A stretch of DNA of 64,000 bases from Litchfieldia alkalitelluris (GTDB lineage Bacteria; Bacillota; Bacilli; Bacillales; Bacillaceae_L), in contig NZ_KV917374.1 of assembly GCF_002019645.1 (NCBI RefSeq), positions 405,148 to 469,147 of the forward strand, written 5' to 3'. Both the position numbers and the translations under genes were made by a program. The notes below the pieces were generated by a model. That model searched no databases. It was given only the letters and a program-made list of their open reading frames with translations, and was not told the origin of the DNA. This document shows, piece after piece, positions 53,971 through 63,745 of this stretch; the stretch's first letter is position 1, and every line of letters starts with the position of its first letter.

Positions 53971-54165
53971 TTAATAAGCGGAGAATTTCCTGTTAAATGA
54001 AAAATGGAGCTAGTTTCGGGGCGTATAAGGGGAAATTTTCCGGTTAGGCAAAGAAAAACCTCTCATTTTCGAATTTTTTAAGCTAATAGGCGGAATTTCT
54101 CCGCCTATAGGGGTTTATTTTTAATAGTAACAACAAATTAAGCGGAATTCTTCCGTCTATTAGCA
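53971..54165. repeat. palindrome-array repeat, copy 2
   Basis: TAAGCGGAGAATTTCCTGTT, then AAGGGGAAATTTTCCGGTT, then TAGGCGGAATTTCTCCGCCTA and TTAAGCGGAATTCTTCCGTC. The order, spacing and spacers (e.g. GGAGCTAGTTTCGGGGCG against GAGCTGGTTTTGAGGAG) match the array at 20574-20765. No gene lies in the surrounding 53844-54266 gap. Confidence 0.7.
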
Positions 54166-54266
54166 GCCAGACTCTTAGCCTGATCCCCCTACCGATCATT
54201 TCGGCCCTCTCCACCAAAATAAGATTTCAATTGCCATTCAAGACCACGTAGATAACTTTTTGTATG

Positions 54267-55052
54267 TTACTTCTTTTCCGCAATGATAAAGAGGTAATCA
54301 CCTAAATAGCTACTATACTTAGAAATAACCTTTTCAACCTGATTCGTATCTATATCGTGTTTAAGTTTTTTGCACCCATCTTCCACATCTTCCTCAGATG
54401 ATAAATTTGCAAAGGTTGATATGCCTGCCCGTACTTGTGGATCTAAATAAAGCTCAGGTTTGAATTTTCCGCTATACAGGAAAAAATCCTCAAGGTCAGG
54501 CTGTACCAAGAATGTCTCAGTTCCGACTATGCTAAATCCAGAATCACCAAGCGCTTTAGTTACTTCTGCTAATGTAGGCATTTGTTTAGCAGAAGCTTCA
54601 ATTGCTTTTGGGAAATATTCTTTAAGCCAATAAAGATTTATTTGTTCTGGAGTGGATGTAAAGATGACAAATCTGCTACCGAAATCTAGACACCGGTAGA
54701 TTTCTTGAAAAGATTTTAAAAGACTTTCAAAATGATGGATGGCTAAAATACATGCTATACCATTAAAATAATTATTCTCAAAAGGCAACTTCTCAATATT
54801 CGCTACTTCCCAATTAATGACCGATGACTTTTCATGTGCTTGTGAAATCATTTTGCTAGAAATATCGACTCCTACCATTTCTAATCCTGATTGAGCTAAT
54901 GCGACTGTATAATTTCCTGTTCCACAAGCAGCGTCTAGTACTTTACTGCCGTTTGGTATATCCAAATGATTCCGTATGAGACGAGCTATTTCGGGGTCTG
55001 CTCTTCTAGTAATATCGTAAGAGTCACCAATTCGATTATAAAGAGTTTCCAT
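54267..55052 (-). CDS. class I SAM-dependent methyltransferase
   Basis: 261 residues. The SAM-binding motif I is VLDAACGTGNYTVAL (about residues 38-52), followed by VGVDISSKMISQA, and motif IV-like GIACILAIHHFESL. It is of the ubiquinone/menaquinone-biosynthesis UbiE-like group by fold, but the real substrate is not known. ATG start follows AAAGGGGAGATATAG. Confidence 0.85.
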   Translation of the reverse strand: METLYNRIGDSYDITRRADPEIARLIRNHLDIPNGSKVLDAACGTGNYTVALAQSGLEMVGVDISSKMISQAHEKSSVINWEVANIEKLPFENNYFNGIACILAIHHFESLLKSFQEIYRCLDFGSRFVIFTSTPEQINLYWLKEYFPKAIEASAKQMPTLAEVTKALGDSGFSIVGTETFLVQPDLEDFFLYSGKFKPELYLDPQVRAGISTFANLSSEEDVEDGCKKLKHDIDTNQVEKVISKYSSYLGDYLFIIAEKK

Positions 55053-55071
55053 CTATATCTCCCCTTTTACC

Positions 55072-55253
55072 TTATATAAGTTAAAAATCTATGGCTTAAC
55101 GTAAAATAATTATTCTCAACTTCTTCCCATTCAAAATAAGTCCCGACTTCTTCACTAATCTCTATTAACTCGTTTTGAAAGTAAACAATTTGTGCATCCA
55201 TATGCTCAAGCATTCCATAAAGCTTATCTTCAGCATTAGAATCTCCATGAAGA
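55072..55253 (-). other. possible gene remnant upstream of the methyltransferase
   Basis: Minus-strand open frame with protein-like composition (MLEHMDAQIVYFQNELIEIS, then EEVGTYFEWEEVENNYFTLS) ending in TAA at about 55072. No convincing start codon with a ribosome binding site is found, and upstream sequence is closed by a stop. It may be the tail of a lost gene. Confidence 0.3.
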
Positions 55254-55420
55254 ACCCTTACTTCTATGTTTTACTCTCATTTTATATGATGTGTATCAAT
55301 TAAAAATAGCAACGTTAATAAAAAAATAATTTTTATAAGATATAATTCTTTTCAACGCTGAAACTATAATGTACAATGGTTATACAAATGTTATACAACA
55401 ATACTCAAAGGATGATACAT

Positions 55421-55804
55421 ATGTATAAACTAGAAGTGATTGATCAAAATTTAAGAATCTTTGGTTTGGCGTGGCTGGGAAAGGTTTCACCGGAAGAAGT
55501 CCAAGAAGTAAATGACAAGCTTGCTAGCTATTTAACAGAATTAAATATAGACGAATTCGATTTATTAGTGGATATGAGTGAGATTACGGTATTGCTTCCG
55601 GCAACACAAAAGGAGATCGTCAAGCACCAGGAGTGGTTACTTCAAAATGGTATGCAAAGAGCTGCTGTGGTCGTAAATAGTTCTATTGCAAAACTACAGC
55701 TGAAGAGAACAGCCAGGGAATCAAATCATGCAAAAGAATTTCACTTTGATACAGTAAAACAAGCACTAGGGTTTTTAAAAGAAGTACAGACTTTAAAAAT
55801 CTAA
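55421..55804 (+). CDS. STAS/SpoIIAA-like protein
   Basis: 127 residues, alpha/beta, without membrane segments. The middle EFDLLVDMSEITVLLPATQK resembles the core of SpoIIAA-like STAS proteins, though no clear phosphorylatable Ser motif is seen. Function unknown. The start is the ATG at 55421, nine bases after AAAGG; the frame reaches up to 55376 with less suitable start codons. Confidence 0.55.
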   Translation: MYKLEVIDQNLRIFGLAWLGKVSPEEVQEVNDKLASYLTELNIDEFDLLVDMSEITVLLPATQKEIVKHQEWLLQNGMQRAAVVVNSSIAKLQLKRTARESNHAKEFHFDTVKQALGFLKEVQTLKI

Positions 55805-55868
55805 CATGTAGCCATTTCAACTGGTTTTACTCAATTTATATAACACACTTTATAGCTAGAAGATAGAA

Positions 55869-56040
55869 ATGAAAACGTTTGATTTAATTGCTTTAGCATT
55901 AATTATTATGGATGGATTAAACTGGCACTGGTTGAATTAGTTCAATGTGATTTAGTTGGTTGAATGAATAGCATCTTATCAATAGCTGTGTATATCTTGG
56001 TTGGTAAGCTGCTCTTTATTAACTACCCGTATCAAAAAAC
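55869..56040 (+). pseudogene. DUF378-family small membrane protein remnant
   Basis: The ATG at 55869 starts KTFDLIALALIIMDGLNW, the conserved beginning of DUF378 proteins (two membrane spans, about 70 residues). After NWH the frame is wrong by one: LVELVQCDLVG continues in the next frame, then TGA, then ILSIAVYILVG in that same frame, which matches the second span. So one frameshift and one stop have disabled it. Intact DUF378 proteins have no known function. Confidence 0.7.
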
Positions 56041-56241
56041 TAAAATAAGTATTTTCTGTTCCAAAGTCTTGTTTGGGACAGATTTCTTCATTTATTGACA
56101 AAAAATTTAGACATATTAAAAATTCTTATCTTAATATTGTTTATAGTGAAAATTACTCCCTCATTTAAAGGCTATTTTATTGCAGACAACCATAATTTTT
56201 TAGAAACATTGGCATTTTATTTTTTTTACGTTAATATGATT

Positions 56242-56255
56242 TTATCAAGTGATAA
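56242..56255. promoter_or_regulatory. TetR operator 1
   Basis: TTATCA-AG-TGATAA, 30 bases before the tetR start. It matches the operator at 56994-57007 in both arms, and both are followed by GTT. Autorepression is the likely purpose. Confidence 0.75.
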
Positions 56256-56284
56256 GTTAAATGAAGCGAGTGAAAGGAAAGATT

Positions 56285-56917
56285 ATGGTTATAAAAGGAA
56301 ATTCAAACGATAAAACAAATCAGGAAACGAAACAAATTATTATTAGTGCAGCTCAACGTTTATTTATGACATATGGGTATAGATCAGTATCTACGAGACA
56401 AATTGCAGACTCCTGTGGATTAACTCAACCTGCTTTATATCACCATTTTCGAAATAAACAAATGATCTATATCGAGGTTGTTAGATCTATGATGGAGAGA
56501 ACAGAAACAGCTTTATTACGAGTATACAAGAGGTATACAACACTGTTTGAACGATTGGAGCAGGTTACCTATTATATGCTCATGAATCATCATGAGGATT
56601 TAACTCAAATGTTCCATGATTTACAGCATGAAATGGATATGGAGACACAGATTCTTATAAGGAAATGGTGGATTAAAAGCTATTTAGATCCAGTTGTTAT
56701 GATGATCGAAGATGGCAAAAAAGAGGGTTCATTAAAAGAACTTGAGCAGCTTGGCACAAATGAGACCGAAATTGCATATTTTCTTTTAGATATGATCAAG
56801 TCATCGTTTCAACTTTCGGTGGAAAAATATAATAATCCTTTAGAAAAACAGAAAGAAGCACAGCGAAAAGCCACATTAGTTACAAATATTTTTATTGGAG
56901 GTCTGGGTGAACAATAA
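56285..56917 (+). CDS. TetR/AcrR family repressor
   Basis: 210 residues. The helix-turn-helix is TRQIADSCGLTQPALYHHFR, about residues 37-56, and the ligand domain follows. The start is the ATG at 56285 after GAAAGGAAAGATT; an earlier ATG at 56261 lies close behind the operator without a ribosome binding site. It precedes the MMPL transporter, and the operator TTATCA-N2-TGATAA is found ahead of both. It most likely represses both genes until a hydrophobic ligand binds. Confidence 0.9.
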   Translation: MVIKGNSNDKTNQETKQIIISAAQRLFMTYGYRSVSTRQIADSCGLTQPALYHHFRNKQMIYIEVVRSMMERTETALLRVYKRYTTLFERLEQVTYYMLMNHHEDLTQMFHDLQHEMDMETQILIRKWWIKSYLDPVVMMIEDGKKEGSLKELEQLGTNETEIAYFLLDMIKSSFQLSVEKYNNPLEKQKEAQRKATLVTNIFIGGLGEQ

Positions 56918-56993
56918 TAATTTGTTGTTCACGACTTTCATTTAGGAAGTTCAAAAGATTTCTCAAAGTCTTTTTTGTTTTTTTGACTATACC

Positions 56994-57007
56994 TTATCAG
57001 TTGATAA
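56994..57007. promoter_or_regulatory. TetR operator 2, inside the MMPL promoter
   Basis: TTATCA-GT-TGATAA. A -35-like TTGACT lies just before it and a -10-like TAAGTT overlaps its right edge, so a bound repressor would block RNA polymerase. Confidence 0.75.
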
Positions 57008-57032
57008 GTTTTATGAGGGAGTGGGGATAATC

Positions 57033-59269
57033 ATGAAAGAAAAATGGAGAAATGTTATAGTACCTTCCTTAAAAAAAGGAAAATGGTTAACAGTTGTAGT
57101 TTGGATAGTAGCTGTGGGGTTACTGTCTGCTATTTTTCCCTCAGCAGATTCAGAAAAGAATGAAAAGGCTGAGGTGTTTTTAAAAGAAACGGAATCAATG
57201 AAGGCTGAGAAGTTACTAGAAGAAGAATTCCGAATGAGAATGGCCTACCAGCATTGCTTACTTGGCACAGGTCAGAGGGTTTAGAGGTTGAAGATCTACA
57301 AGGGATCCAACAACTTGCTAAACAATTAAACGAAGATCCAATTGAACAAGGAATGGTGCCACCAATTCACTTAATGCCAACGGAAGTAATAATGCAACAG
57401 GTTTCACAAGACGGTACCACCTTCGTCCTCCCTGTTCTATTCGCTGAAAACATAGAGACGAGTGAGATCAGCGACGGACTTGTTCAAATAGAACAAGTAG
57501 CAACGGATATATTCTCTAAAAATCCGTTTGATGTTAGTGTTGAAAGTAATCAACTACTTGTTAGAGCAACAGGACCTGCTGGGGTTTCAGTTGACGCAAC
57601 GGAATTATTCAGCCAAGGAGATCTTTCTCTTCTTATCGGGACGGTAATCATTGTGTTAGTCATCTTGTTAATCATTTATCGATCCCCTATATTAGCATTA
57701 ATTCCACTAGTAAGCGTTGGGGTTGCTTATTCAGTGATAAGTCCAATATTAGGAGCAATGTCCAATGTAGGATGGATTGAATATGATTCCCAAGCAATCG
57801 CAATAATGACTGTATTATTGTTTGGTGCTGGGACTGATTACTGTTTATTTCTTATCTCAAATTATCGAAAACTGTTAAAAGTTGAAGCAAATAAATATAT
57901 TGCACTTAAAGAAGCTTTTGCATCTTCTTGGGGAGCAATTAGTATGAGTGGGCTTACTGTAGTAGCGGCGCTTATTGTTTTGTTGGTAGCAGATTATGGA
58001 GCCATTCATAGATTCGCCATTCCTTTTAGTGTAGCGATTTTAATTATGATGATTGCAAGCTTAACTCTTGTTCCAGCGATATTATTGATTCTTGGAAGAG
58101 TATCATTTTTCCCGTTTATTCCTAGAACACCAGAGATGCTTAGAGAAAAGGCGAATATGAGTGGAAAAGAGTTCAAGGTGAAAAGTCCTGAGCCGAAGAT
58201 TGGGTCAACAATCGGGCGGTTAGTAACAACTCATCCTTGGAAGGTTACCATTATAACGACCGCTGTTTTAGTGATATTCTCTTTCTATTCAACAAAGGTA
58301 GAACTGACTTATGACACACTATCATCATTCCCTGAGGATATGCCATCTCGGGAAGGCTTTACTTTACTTACGAATCACTTTAATTCAGGTGAATTAGCAC
58401 CAGTTAGTGTTATTGTAGAATCAGATCAGGAAGGTGCAGTTCGCCGGGTGCTTGAGCAGCTTTCTTATATATCTCAGGTATCTGATGAAGTAATTAGAGG
58501 AGAGAATAATAGTCAACTATTAAAATATGAAGTAGAACTCAATGTCAACCCATATTCAAATGAAGCCATGAGCTATATTCCGCAAATTAAGCAAATATTG
58601 ATAGAGCACCTAAAGAGCTTAGGTGTTTCGGAGCCAGAAGAGAAGGTCTGGATTGGCGGCCAAACAGCAGAGCAATATGATACAAGTATGGTTACCAAGC
58701 AAGATGAAAAACTAGTTGTGCCAATTGTTATCATTCTAATTTTCTTGTTACTGCTTGTGTATTTAAGATCGATTGTTGCAACTGTATACTTAGTTGCGAC
58801 CGTCATTTTATCGTATTTTGGTGCTTTGGGATTAGGATGGATTATTCTGCACTACGGTTTTGGTGTTGAAGCGATACAAGGTTTTATTCCGCTATATGCA
58901 TTTGTATTTATTGTTGCTCTTGGAGAAGATTATAATATTTTTATGATCTCAAGTATTTGGAAGAAAAGTAAGAAGAAGCCTTTGCTTCAAGCAATCAAAG
59001 AAGGTGTTGCAGAGACGGGTGGAGTCATTACGTCAGCAGGTCTGATTTTAGCAGGAACGTTTGCGGTTTTAACCACCCTGCCGATCCAAATTCTTGTTCA
59101 CTTCGGTACAATCACAGCAATCGGAGTGCTATTAGATACGTTCATTGTTCGCCCCTTTTTAGTACCTGCAATTACGGTGTTATTAGGAAAATGGGCATTC
59201 TGGCCGTCTAAAAAGCAGATGAAGTCAGTTGAAGTCAATTCAAGTAAACAAGCAAATGCTAGTCAATAA
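57033..59269 (+). pseudogene. MMPL/RND-type transporter, frameshifted near the N-terminus
   Basis: The ATG at 57033 (after GGGAGTGGGGATAATC) opens a frame with the first membrane span and EKLLEEEF, then at about 57228 the frame is off by one: CGAATGAGAATGGCCTACCA in the next frame reads PNENGLPALLTWHRSEGLEV and joins directly to the long frame to 59269. One missing C in GAATTCCCG would restore a protein of about 746 residues with two MMPL domains and 11-12 spans. The family exports lipids or drugs. If the shift is real, only the downstream part could be made, from a poor start; a sequencing error is possible. Confidence 0.82.
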
Positions 59270-59278
59270 GGTATAAAA

Positions 59279-59308
59279 AAGAGGTTATCAATGTGATAAC
59301 CTCTAGTT
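59279..59308. terminator. bidirectional rho-independent terminator
   Basis: GAGGTTATCA-ATG-TGATAACCTC between A-rich and TAGTTTT flanks, at the meeting point of the MMPL and SDR genes. Its arms also contain TTATCA and TGATAA, but three bases apart, unlike the TetR operators. Confidence 0.8.
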
Positions 59309-59314
59309 TTATAT

Positions 59315-60034
59315 CTAAGGATTAGTAGACCACATTCCAGCTGATTTGATAAAAATTCGCGGATGTAACTTTAATTGCGAAACGATGATTTCAGCTAAAT
59401 CTTCAGGCTGCATCACCTTTTCAGGGTTGCCATCTGTTAAATTTTCTTTATACGCTAACTCTGTGGCAACAGTACTTGGTGTTAATGCTGTAACACGGAT
59501 ATTATGCTTTCTTACCTCTAGTGCTAGAGATTCAGTTAGCCCAAGTAACCCGAATTTTGAAGCACTATATGCACTTGTTACAGGTGCTCCCTTTTGTCCA
59601 GCGGTTGATGAGATATTGATAATGTCTCCACCATTTTTTTCGATTAACTGAGGAAGTACGGCACGTGTTACATAGTAAACGCCCATTAAGTTCACATCAA
59701 TAATCTTCTTCCATTCTTGTGGATCAAGCTCAAGGAATTTGCCGAATTTCCCGATTCCTGCATTATTTATTAAAATGTCAAAAGTGCCTAAGCTATTTGT
59801 TAGTTGACTTACTGCAGCATCAACTTCTTCCATTGAAGAAACATCAGCGGTAGCAAAGGCAACCTTTACACCCAAGTCTTCAATCTCTTTTGAAACGGAA
59901 ACCAAATCAGCTTCAGTTCTTGCTAAAAGTCCAATATTCACACCTTCTTTAGCTAGTGCAATTGCAGTAGCACGTCCGATACCTTTTCCAGCTCCGGTAA
60001 TCAGTGCTGTTTTTCTTTGTATTGATTGTGGCAT
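59315..60034 (-). CDS. short-chain dehydrogenase, FabG-like
   Basis: 239 residues, classical SDR. Cofactor motif [16 protein letters not shown], then NNAGIGKFG, the catalytic Ser in [10 protein letters not shown] and YSASKFG. The Arg in LLARTEADL is typical for NADPH use. Bacillar homologues are annotated as 3-ketoacyl-ACP reductase-like, but the essential fabG normally sits in a fatty-acid operon, so this is a paralogue of unknown substrate. ATG start follows AAGGAGTTTGTATAT. Confidence 0.88.
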   Translation of the reverse strand: MPQSIQRKTALITGAGKGIGRATAIALAKEGVNIGLLARTEADLVSVSKEIEDLGVKVAFATADVSSMEEVDAAVSQLTNSLGTFDILINNAGIGKFGKFLELDPQEWKKIIDVNLMGVYYVTRAVLPQLIEKNGGDIINISSTAGQKGAPVTSAYSASKFGLLGLTESLALEVRKHNIRVTALTPSTVATELAYKENLTDGNPEKVMQPEDLAEIIVSQLKLHPRIFIKSAGMWSTNP

Positions 60035-60147
60035 ATATACAAACTCCTTTCGTTATGTAACATAGGATTGAACTTGTCTAGTATTAATCCAATGAGTCGG
60101 ATTATACTGTAAAAAGTTCTAGGTATAAAATAATTTGCTCAGTAGTC

Positions 60148-61383
60148 TTATTCGCCTTCTTCTTCAAACAACTTCGTAATTTCAATAATCACTTCAGTGG
60201 CCTTAACCATATTATCCACCGAAATATATTCAAATTTCCCATGAAAGTTTTCTCCGCCCGTAAAAAGGTTTGGTGTCGGAAGTCCCATGTATGAAAGCTG
60301 TGACCCGTCTGTGCCTCCGCGAACTGGTCTGATCATTGGTTCAATCTCTAAGTTTTTCATTGCTTTATAAGCGATATCTACAATTTCCTTTACAGGTTCA
60401 ATCTTTTCTTTCATATTATAATATTGATCATTTAAATCAAGTAAAATGGTTTCTGAACCATAGATTTCTTGTAAGTCTTTGACAATTTGTTGAAGTTTCT
60501 CTTTTTTACGAGTAAATTCCTCTTTATTAAATTCTCGAATAATATAGCTTAATGACGTTTTCTCAACATCACCTTCAAATGAGCTTAAATGGTAAAACCC
60601 TCCGTATTCTTCCGTATACTCCGGTGCTTCCTCTTTCGGAAGTCTTCCGTGCAATTCCATCGCAATTTTCATGGAGTTTACCATTTTCCCTTTGGCTGTA
60701 CCAGGATGTACATTGGTTCCCTTTATTATTATTTTTGCAGATGCTGCATTAAAGCTTTCATATTGAAGCTCCCCTAAAGGTCCGCCGTCAACTGTATATG
60801 CATATTTGGCATCAAATGCCTTCACGTCAAATTTATGCGGTCCTCTACCGATTTCTTCATCTGGGGTAAAGGCAACACGAATCTTACCATGCTTGATCTC
60901 AGGATGCTGAACCAAGTAAGCCATAGCTGTCATAATTTCAGTAATCCCAGCTTTATTATCTGCACCAAGCAGTGTGGTGCCATCTGTTGTAATTAATGTA
61001 TGGCCTTTATAGGTTGTTACTTCTGGAAAGTCATCTGGGGACAAAATAACATTTAAAGATTCATTTAAGACAATCTTTTTGCCATCATAGCTTTCGATGA
61101 TTTGTGGATTGACATTTTTACCTGTAAAATCAGTTGCCGTATCAAGATGTGCTAAAAATCCAATTGTTGGAACGTCTTTGTCTGTGTTAGAAGGAAGTGT
61201 GGCCATTACATATCCGTTGTCATCAATTGTTACGTCTTCCATGCCGATATGTTTTAACTCATCAACCAGTATATGGGCAAGTGTGATTTGTCCAGGTGTA
61301 GACGGGCATGTTTCACTATATTCGTTCGATTGTGTATCTACCTTAACATATCTAGTCAATCGTTCAATGAGTTCTTGTTTCAT
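60148..61383 (-). CDS. pepT: peptidase T (tripeptide aminopeptidase)
   Basis: 411 residues, M20B family, usual length. N-terminus [16 protein letters not shown]; metal-site motifs in [24 protein letters not shown] and [34 protein letters not shown] near the C-terminus. It removes the N-terminal residue of tripeptides in the cytosol with two zinc ions. ATG start follows AAAAGGAGCTGATTAAA. Monocistronic. Confidence 0.95.
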   Translation of the reverse strand: MKQELIERLTRYVKVDTQSNEYSETCPSTPGQITLAHILVDELKHIGMEDVTIDDNGYVMATLPSNTDKDVPTIGFLAHLDTATDFTGKNVNPQIIESYDGKKIVLNESLNVILSPDDFPEVTTYKGHTLITTDGTTLLGADNKAGITEIMTAMAYLVQHPEIKHGKIRVAFTPDEEIGRGPHKFDVKAFDAKYAYTVDGGPLGELQYESFNAASAKIIIKGTNVHPGTAKGKMVNSMKIAMELHGRLPKEEAPEYTEEYGGFYHLSSFEGDVEKTSLSYIIREFNKEEFTRKKEKLQQIVKDLQEIYGSETILLDLNDQYYNMKEKIEPVKEIVDIAYKAMKNLEIEPMIRPVRGGTDGSQLSYMGLPTPNLFTGGENFHGKFEYISVDNMVKATEVIIEITKLFEEEGE

Positions 61384-61525
61384 TTTAATCAGCTCCTTTT
61401 ATTTCATCTTAGTTCAACAGTTAAAAAGAATCAAAAATCTACTATTAGAAATTTAGATAAGTGTAAGATTATTTTATGAATAAAAGGTCAAAATAACTTC
61501 ATATCAAGACTTTTAGGAGGATCGT

Positions 61526-62512
61526 ATGGATAAGAGTAAAATACTGCTCACTGCTACTGAGATGGGTTTTTTGTGGTCTAGTTATCAATTTGAAAGCATG
61601 AATGTTACATTACTAACATACTTTCAATCAATTGTAGAAGATCCGGAAATAAAGCGATTGGTCGATTATACATTTGAATTATGTAACAAGCATGAAAGTA
61701 CTCTTGAACAGCTATTTGCTGATAATGAATTTGCTAAGCCAATGGGATTTTCAAAAGATGATGTAAATCTTCATGCAAAGAAACTCTATACCGATGAATT
61801 CATCCTAATGTTCACCTGGTTTATTGGGAAGGGTAATTTAAACTTTAGTGCGATGGCTTTGAATAGTGTCGCAAGAGAAGATGTTTCAAAGTATTATGAA
61901 GAGTGTATTTCAGATGGAACACAAGTTGTAAGTAAAACAAGAACTTTATTATTAGAAAAAGGGTTGTGGGTAAGAGCACCTTACATTCCTGTACCAACTG
62001 AGAAGGAAATCGTACATAAGCAAAGCTTTTTAAATGGGTGGTTCGGGGAGAAAAGGCCATTATTAGGTGTTGAGATTGCTAATTTATTTTATAATATTAT
62101 TACAAATACAATTGGTATAAGTTTAACCTCTAGTTTTATTCAAGTAACAAAATCAGATGAAATAAAACAGTATTTCCAACGAGGGAAGGATATTAGTGAA
62201 AAGCATGTTAAAGTTTTATCAGATGTTCTGAGGTCGGAAAATTTGCCAGGTCCTTCTTTTTGGAATTTTGGTGTAACTGATTCTAAAGAGGCACCTTTTT
62301 CGGAAGAATTCATGCTGAATTTAATCACTCTATTGAATTCTCAGGGAATTAGCAATTATGGTGTGTCATTATCAACGACCATGCGAAAAGATATTGGTGC
62401 TCATTTTATAAGATTAACGGATGAGGTTTTATTATATTCGGAGGATGGTGCCAACCTACTGATAGAAAAAGGTTGGATGGAGCAACCTCCTAAAGCCCCA
62501 AAAAGGGAATGA
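61526..62512 (+). CDS. DUF3231 family protein
   Basis: 328 residues made of two similar halves of helical DUF3231 (ferritin-like) domains: TATEMGFLWSSYQFESMNVT in the first and GEKRPLLGVEIANLFYNIIT in the second. The family is widespread in spore-forming bacilli; its function is not known, though some members are associated with spores. Start ATG follows TTAGGAGGATCGT. Monocistronic. Confidence 0.85.
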   Translation: MDKSKILLTATEMGFLWSSYQFESMNVTLLTYFQSIVEDPEIKRLVDYTFELCNKHESTLEQLFADNEFAKPMGFSKDDVNLHAKKLYTDEFILMFTWFIGKGNLNFSAMALNSVAREDVSKYYEECISDGTQVVSKTRTLLLEKGLWVRAPYIPVPTEKEIVHKQSFLNGWFGEKRPLLGVEIANLFYNIITNTIGISLTSSFIQVTKSDEIKQYFQRGKDISEKHVKVLSDVLRSENLPGPSFWNFGVTDSKEAPFSEEFMLNLITLLNSQGISNYGVSLSTTMRKDIGAHFIRLTDEVLLYSEDGANLLIEKGWMEQPPKAPKRE

Positions 62513-62519
62513 GATAAGT

Positions 62520-62562
62520 AAGAAGCCAGGTTACTTTAAAGATAATAATCTGGCTTCTTAAT
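62520..62562. terminator. bidirectional rho-independent terminator
   Basis: AAGAAGCCAGGTTA and TAATCTGGCTTCTT pair, between convergent DUF3231 and DUF1287 genes, with T-rich ends on both strands. Confidence 0.8.
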
Positions 62563-62578
62563 GATTTTAAAATTGAGT

Positions 62579-63283
62579 TTAATATCTCCACCGGTAATGC
62601 CCAGCGATGGGTGTTTGAAATGATGTTAGTTTGACTTCTGCAGCAAATGGAGGATTATTATGAATAAAATAGGGTGTTCCATCTTTCGCACGTTTATCAG
62701 ATACAATTCCGACATGATGATATCCGTCTAAGAACACAACAATGTCCCCAGGTTGCCACTTTTGTAAATTTTCTATATCATACGGAATTAGTTCTGTTGT
62801 TAGTGACTCCGTAAACCTTTCGAAATAGACATATTGGTTGGGGACCCTCCGAAAATCAATGTTAACATCTGGATTTCCAGCAACTCTTGGATATAGCTCG
62901 GTATTAGTTAGAATATCTTCATCCATGAGGTCTTTTAAATAAATTTCAGCACCCATTAGTCCCCTCCAAATCACATCTGTGCAAACACCCTCATCTTTAG
63001 GTGGATACCCCCCAGCATAATAAGCACTTTTATAAGTAGTTCGTTGTTCCACTTCTTTTCTAGCTGCGTGAACAATATCAAGTGGGTCTGGTATGCCATT
63101 ACCATTAGAATCAACCTTAGAATATTGTTCTTCTATTGTAATGCTTTTAACAAATGGGTTACTTAAATGAATGCCAGCTGAATCTAACAGAATCCCATCT
63201 CGAAAGAAGATAATAAAAGAAAGTAGGATAATAGAAAATATTGTAATGAATATTAATATAAATTTTTTAACTTTGGATTTCAT
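62579..63283 (-). CDS. DUF1287 domain protein, membrane-anchored
   Basis: 234 residues. A single N-terminal membrane segment (KKFILIFITIFSIILLSFII) anchors an extracytoplasmic DUF1287 domain, related in fold to NlpC/P60 papain-like hydrolases. Conserved parts are GVCTDVIWRGL, with the likely nucleophile Cys, and GDIVVFLDGYHHVGIVSDK with the likely His. Cell-wall or peptide substrate is inferred only. The start is the ATG at 63283 after GAGGTGTTTCTG; a GTG at 63292 is in frame but overlaps that site. Confidence 0.82.
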   Translation of the reverse strand: MKSKVKKFILIFITIFSIILLSFIIFFRDGILLDSAGIHLSNPFVKSITIEEQYSKVDSNGNGIPDPLDIVHAARKEVEQRTTYKSAYYAGGYPPKDEGVCTDVIWRGLMGAEIYLKDLMDEDILTNTELYPRVAGNPDVNIDFRRVPNQYVYFERFTESLTTELIPYDIENLQKWQPGDIVVFLDGYHHVGIVSDKRAKDGTPYFIHNNPPFAAEVKLTSFQTPIAGHYRWRY

Positions 63284-63465
63284 CAGAAACACCTCGCATT
63301 TCCCATAATTTTCTAATATAAGTTAATGATAAGTGAAATAGACGAATGAAACAATGAAAAAGCTAATTTACTTAGATTTAAGAATTCGACAAATTAAAGA
63401 AATAAAAAGGATTCAATTCAATTTAGTAAAAACTATGATACAATGGTAGGAAACTACATAACCTG

Positions 63466-63560
63466 CAAAACACTAGGGGTGCTTTTATAGCTGAGAGAGA
63501 CAATTTTGTCTTAACCCTTCGAACCTGTTCTAGTTAGTACTAGCGAAGGGAAGTGATTTG
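63466..63560 (+). ncRNA. TPP (THI-box) riboswitch
   Basis: Contains ACTAGGGGTGCTTTTATAG, CTGAGAGAGA, ACCCTTCGAACCTG and GTACTAGCGAAGGGAAGTG, the conserved parts of the thiamine-pyrophosphate riboswitch in order. P1 is AACACT with AGTGAT(T). A hairpin with a T-run follows at 63580-63612. The regulated gene is the thiW at 63931. Confidence 0.95.
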
Positions 63561-63579
63561 GTGCGAAATAACTGCAACC

Positions 63580-63614
63580 AAACACTTTCGTTTTAGGAAG
63601 TGTTTTTATTTTTT
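63580..63614 (+). terminator. riboswitch-controlled terminator
   Basis: AAACACTT and AAGTGTTT pair around TCGTTTTAGG, followed by TTATTTTTTT. AAACACTT resembles the 5' strand of riboswitch P1 (AACACT), so alternative pairing with AAGTGAT is possible. Transcription would stop here when TPP is bound. Confidence 0.8.
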
Positions 63615-63745
63615 TCCTACTTAATAGATAGTTTTAATTCGGCTTTAGCTTTCACTTATGGTCATGAAGCTCCCAACGAGATCGTGGATTAGTGAGCTTT
63701 CTAAGGCAGGGGTATTAAGAAGTCTAAATAAAGAGACCCGGTTTC

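Noticed and set aside
56095-56313. 72-codon hydrophobic open frame ahead of tetR
   Set aside because: Its TTG start is within a TTGACA promoter-like sequence, it has no ribosome binding site and it overlaps the TetR operator and the tetR start.
59281-59305. Third TetR operator in TTATCA-ATG-TGATAA
   Set aside because: Spacing is three instead of two, and it is the stem of a terminator between convergent genes.
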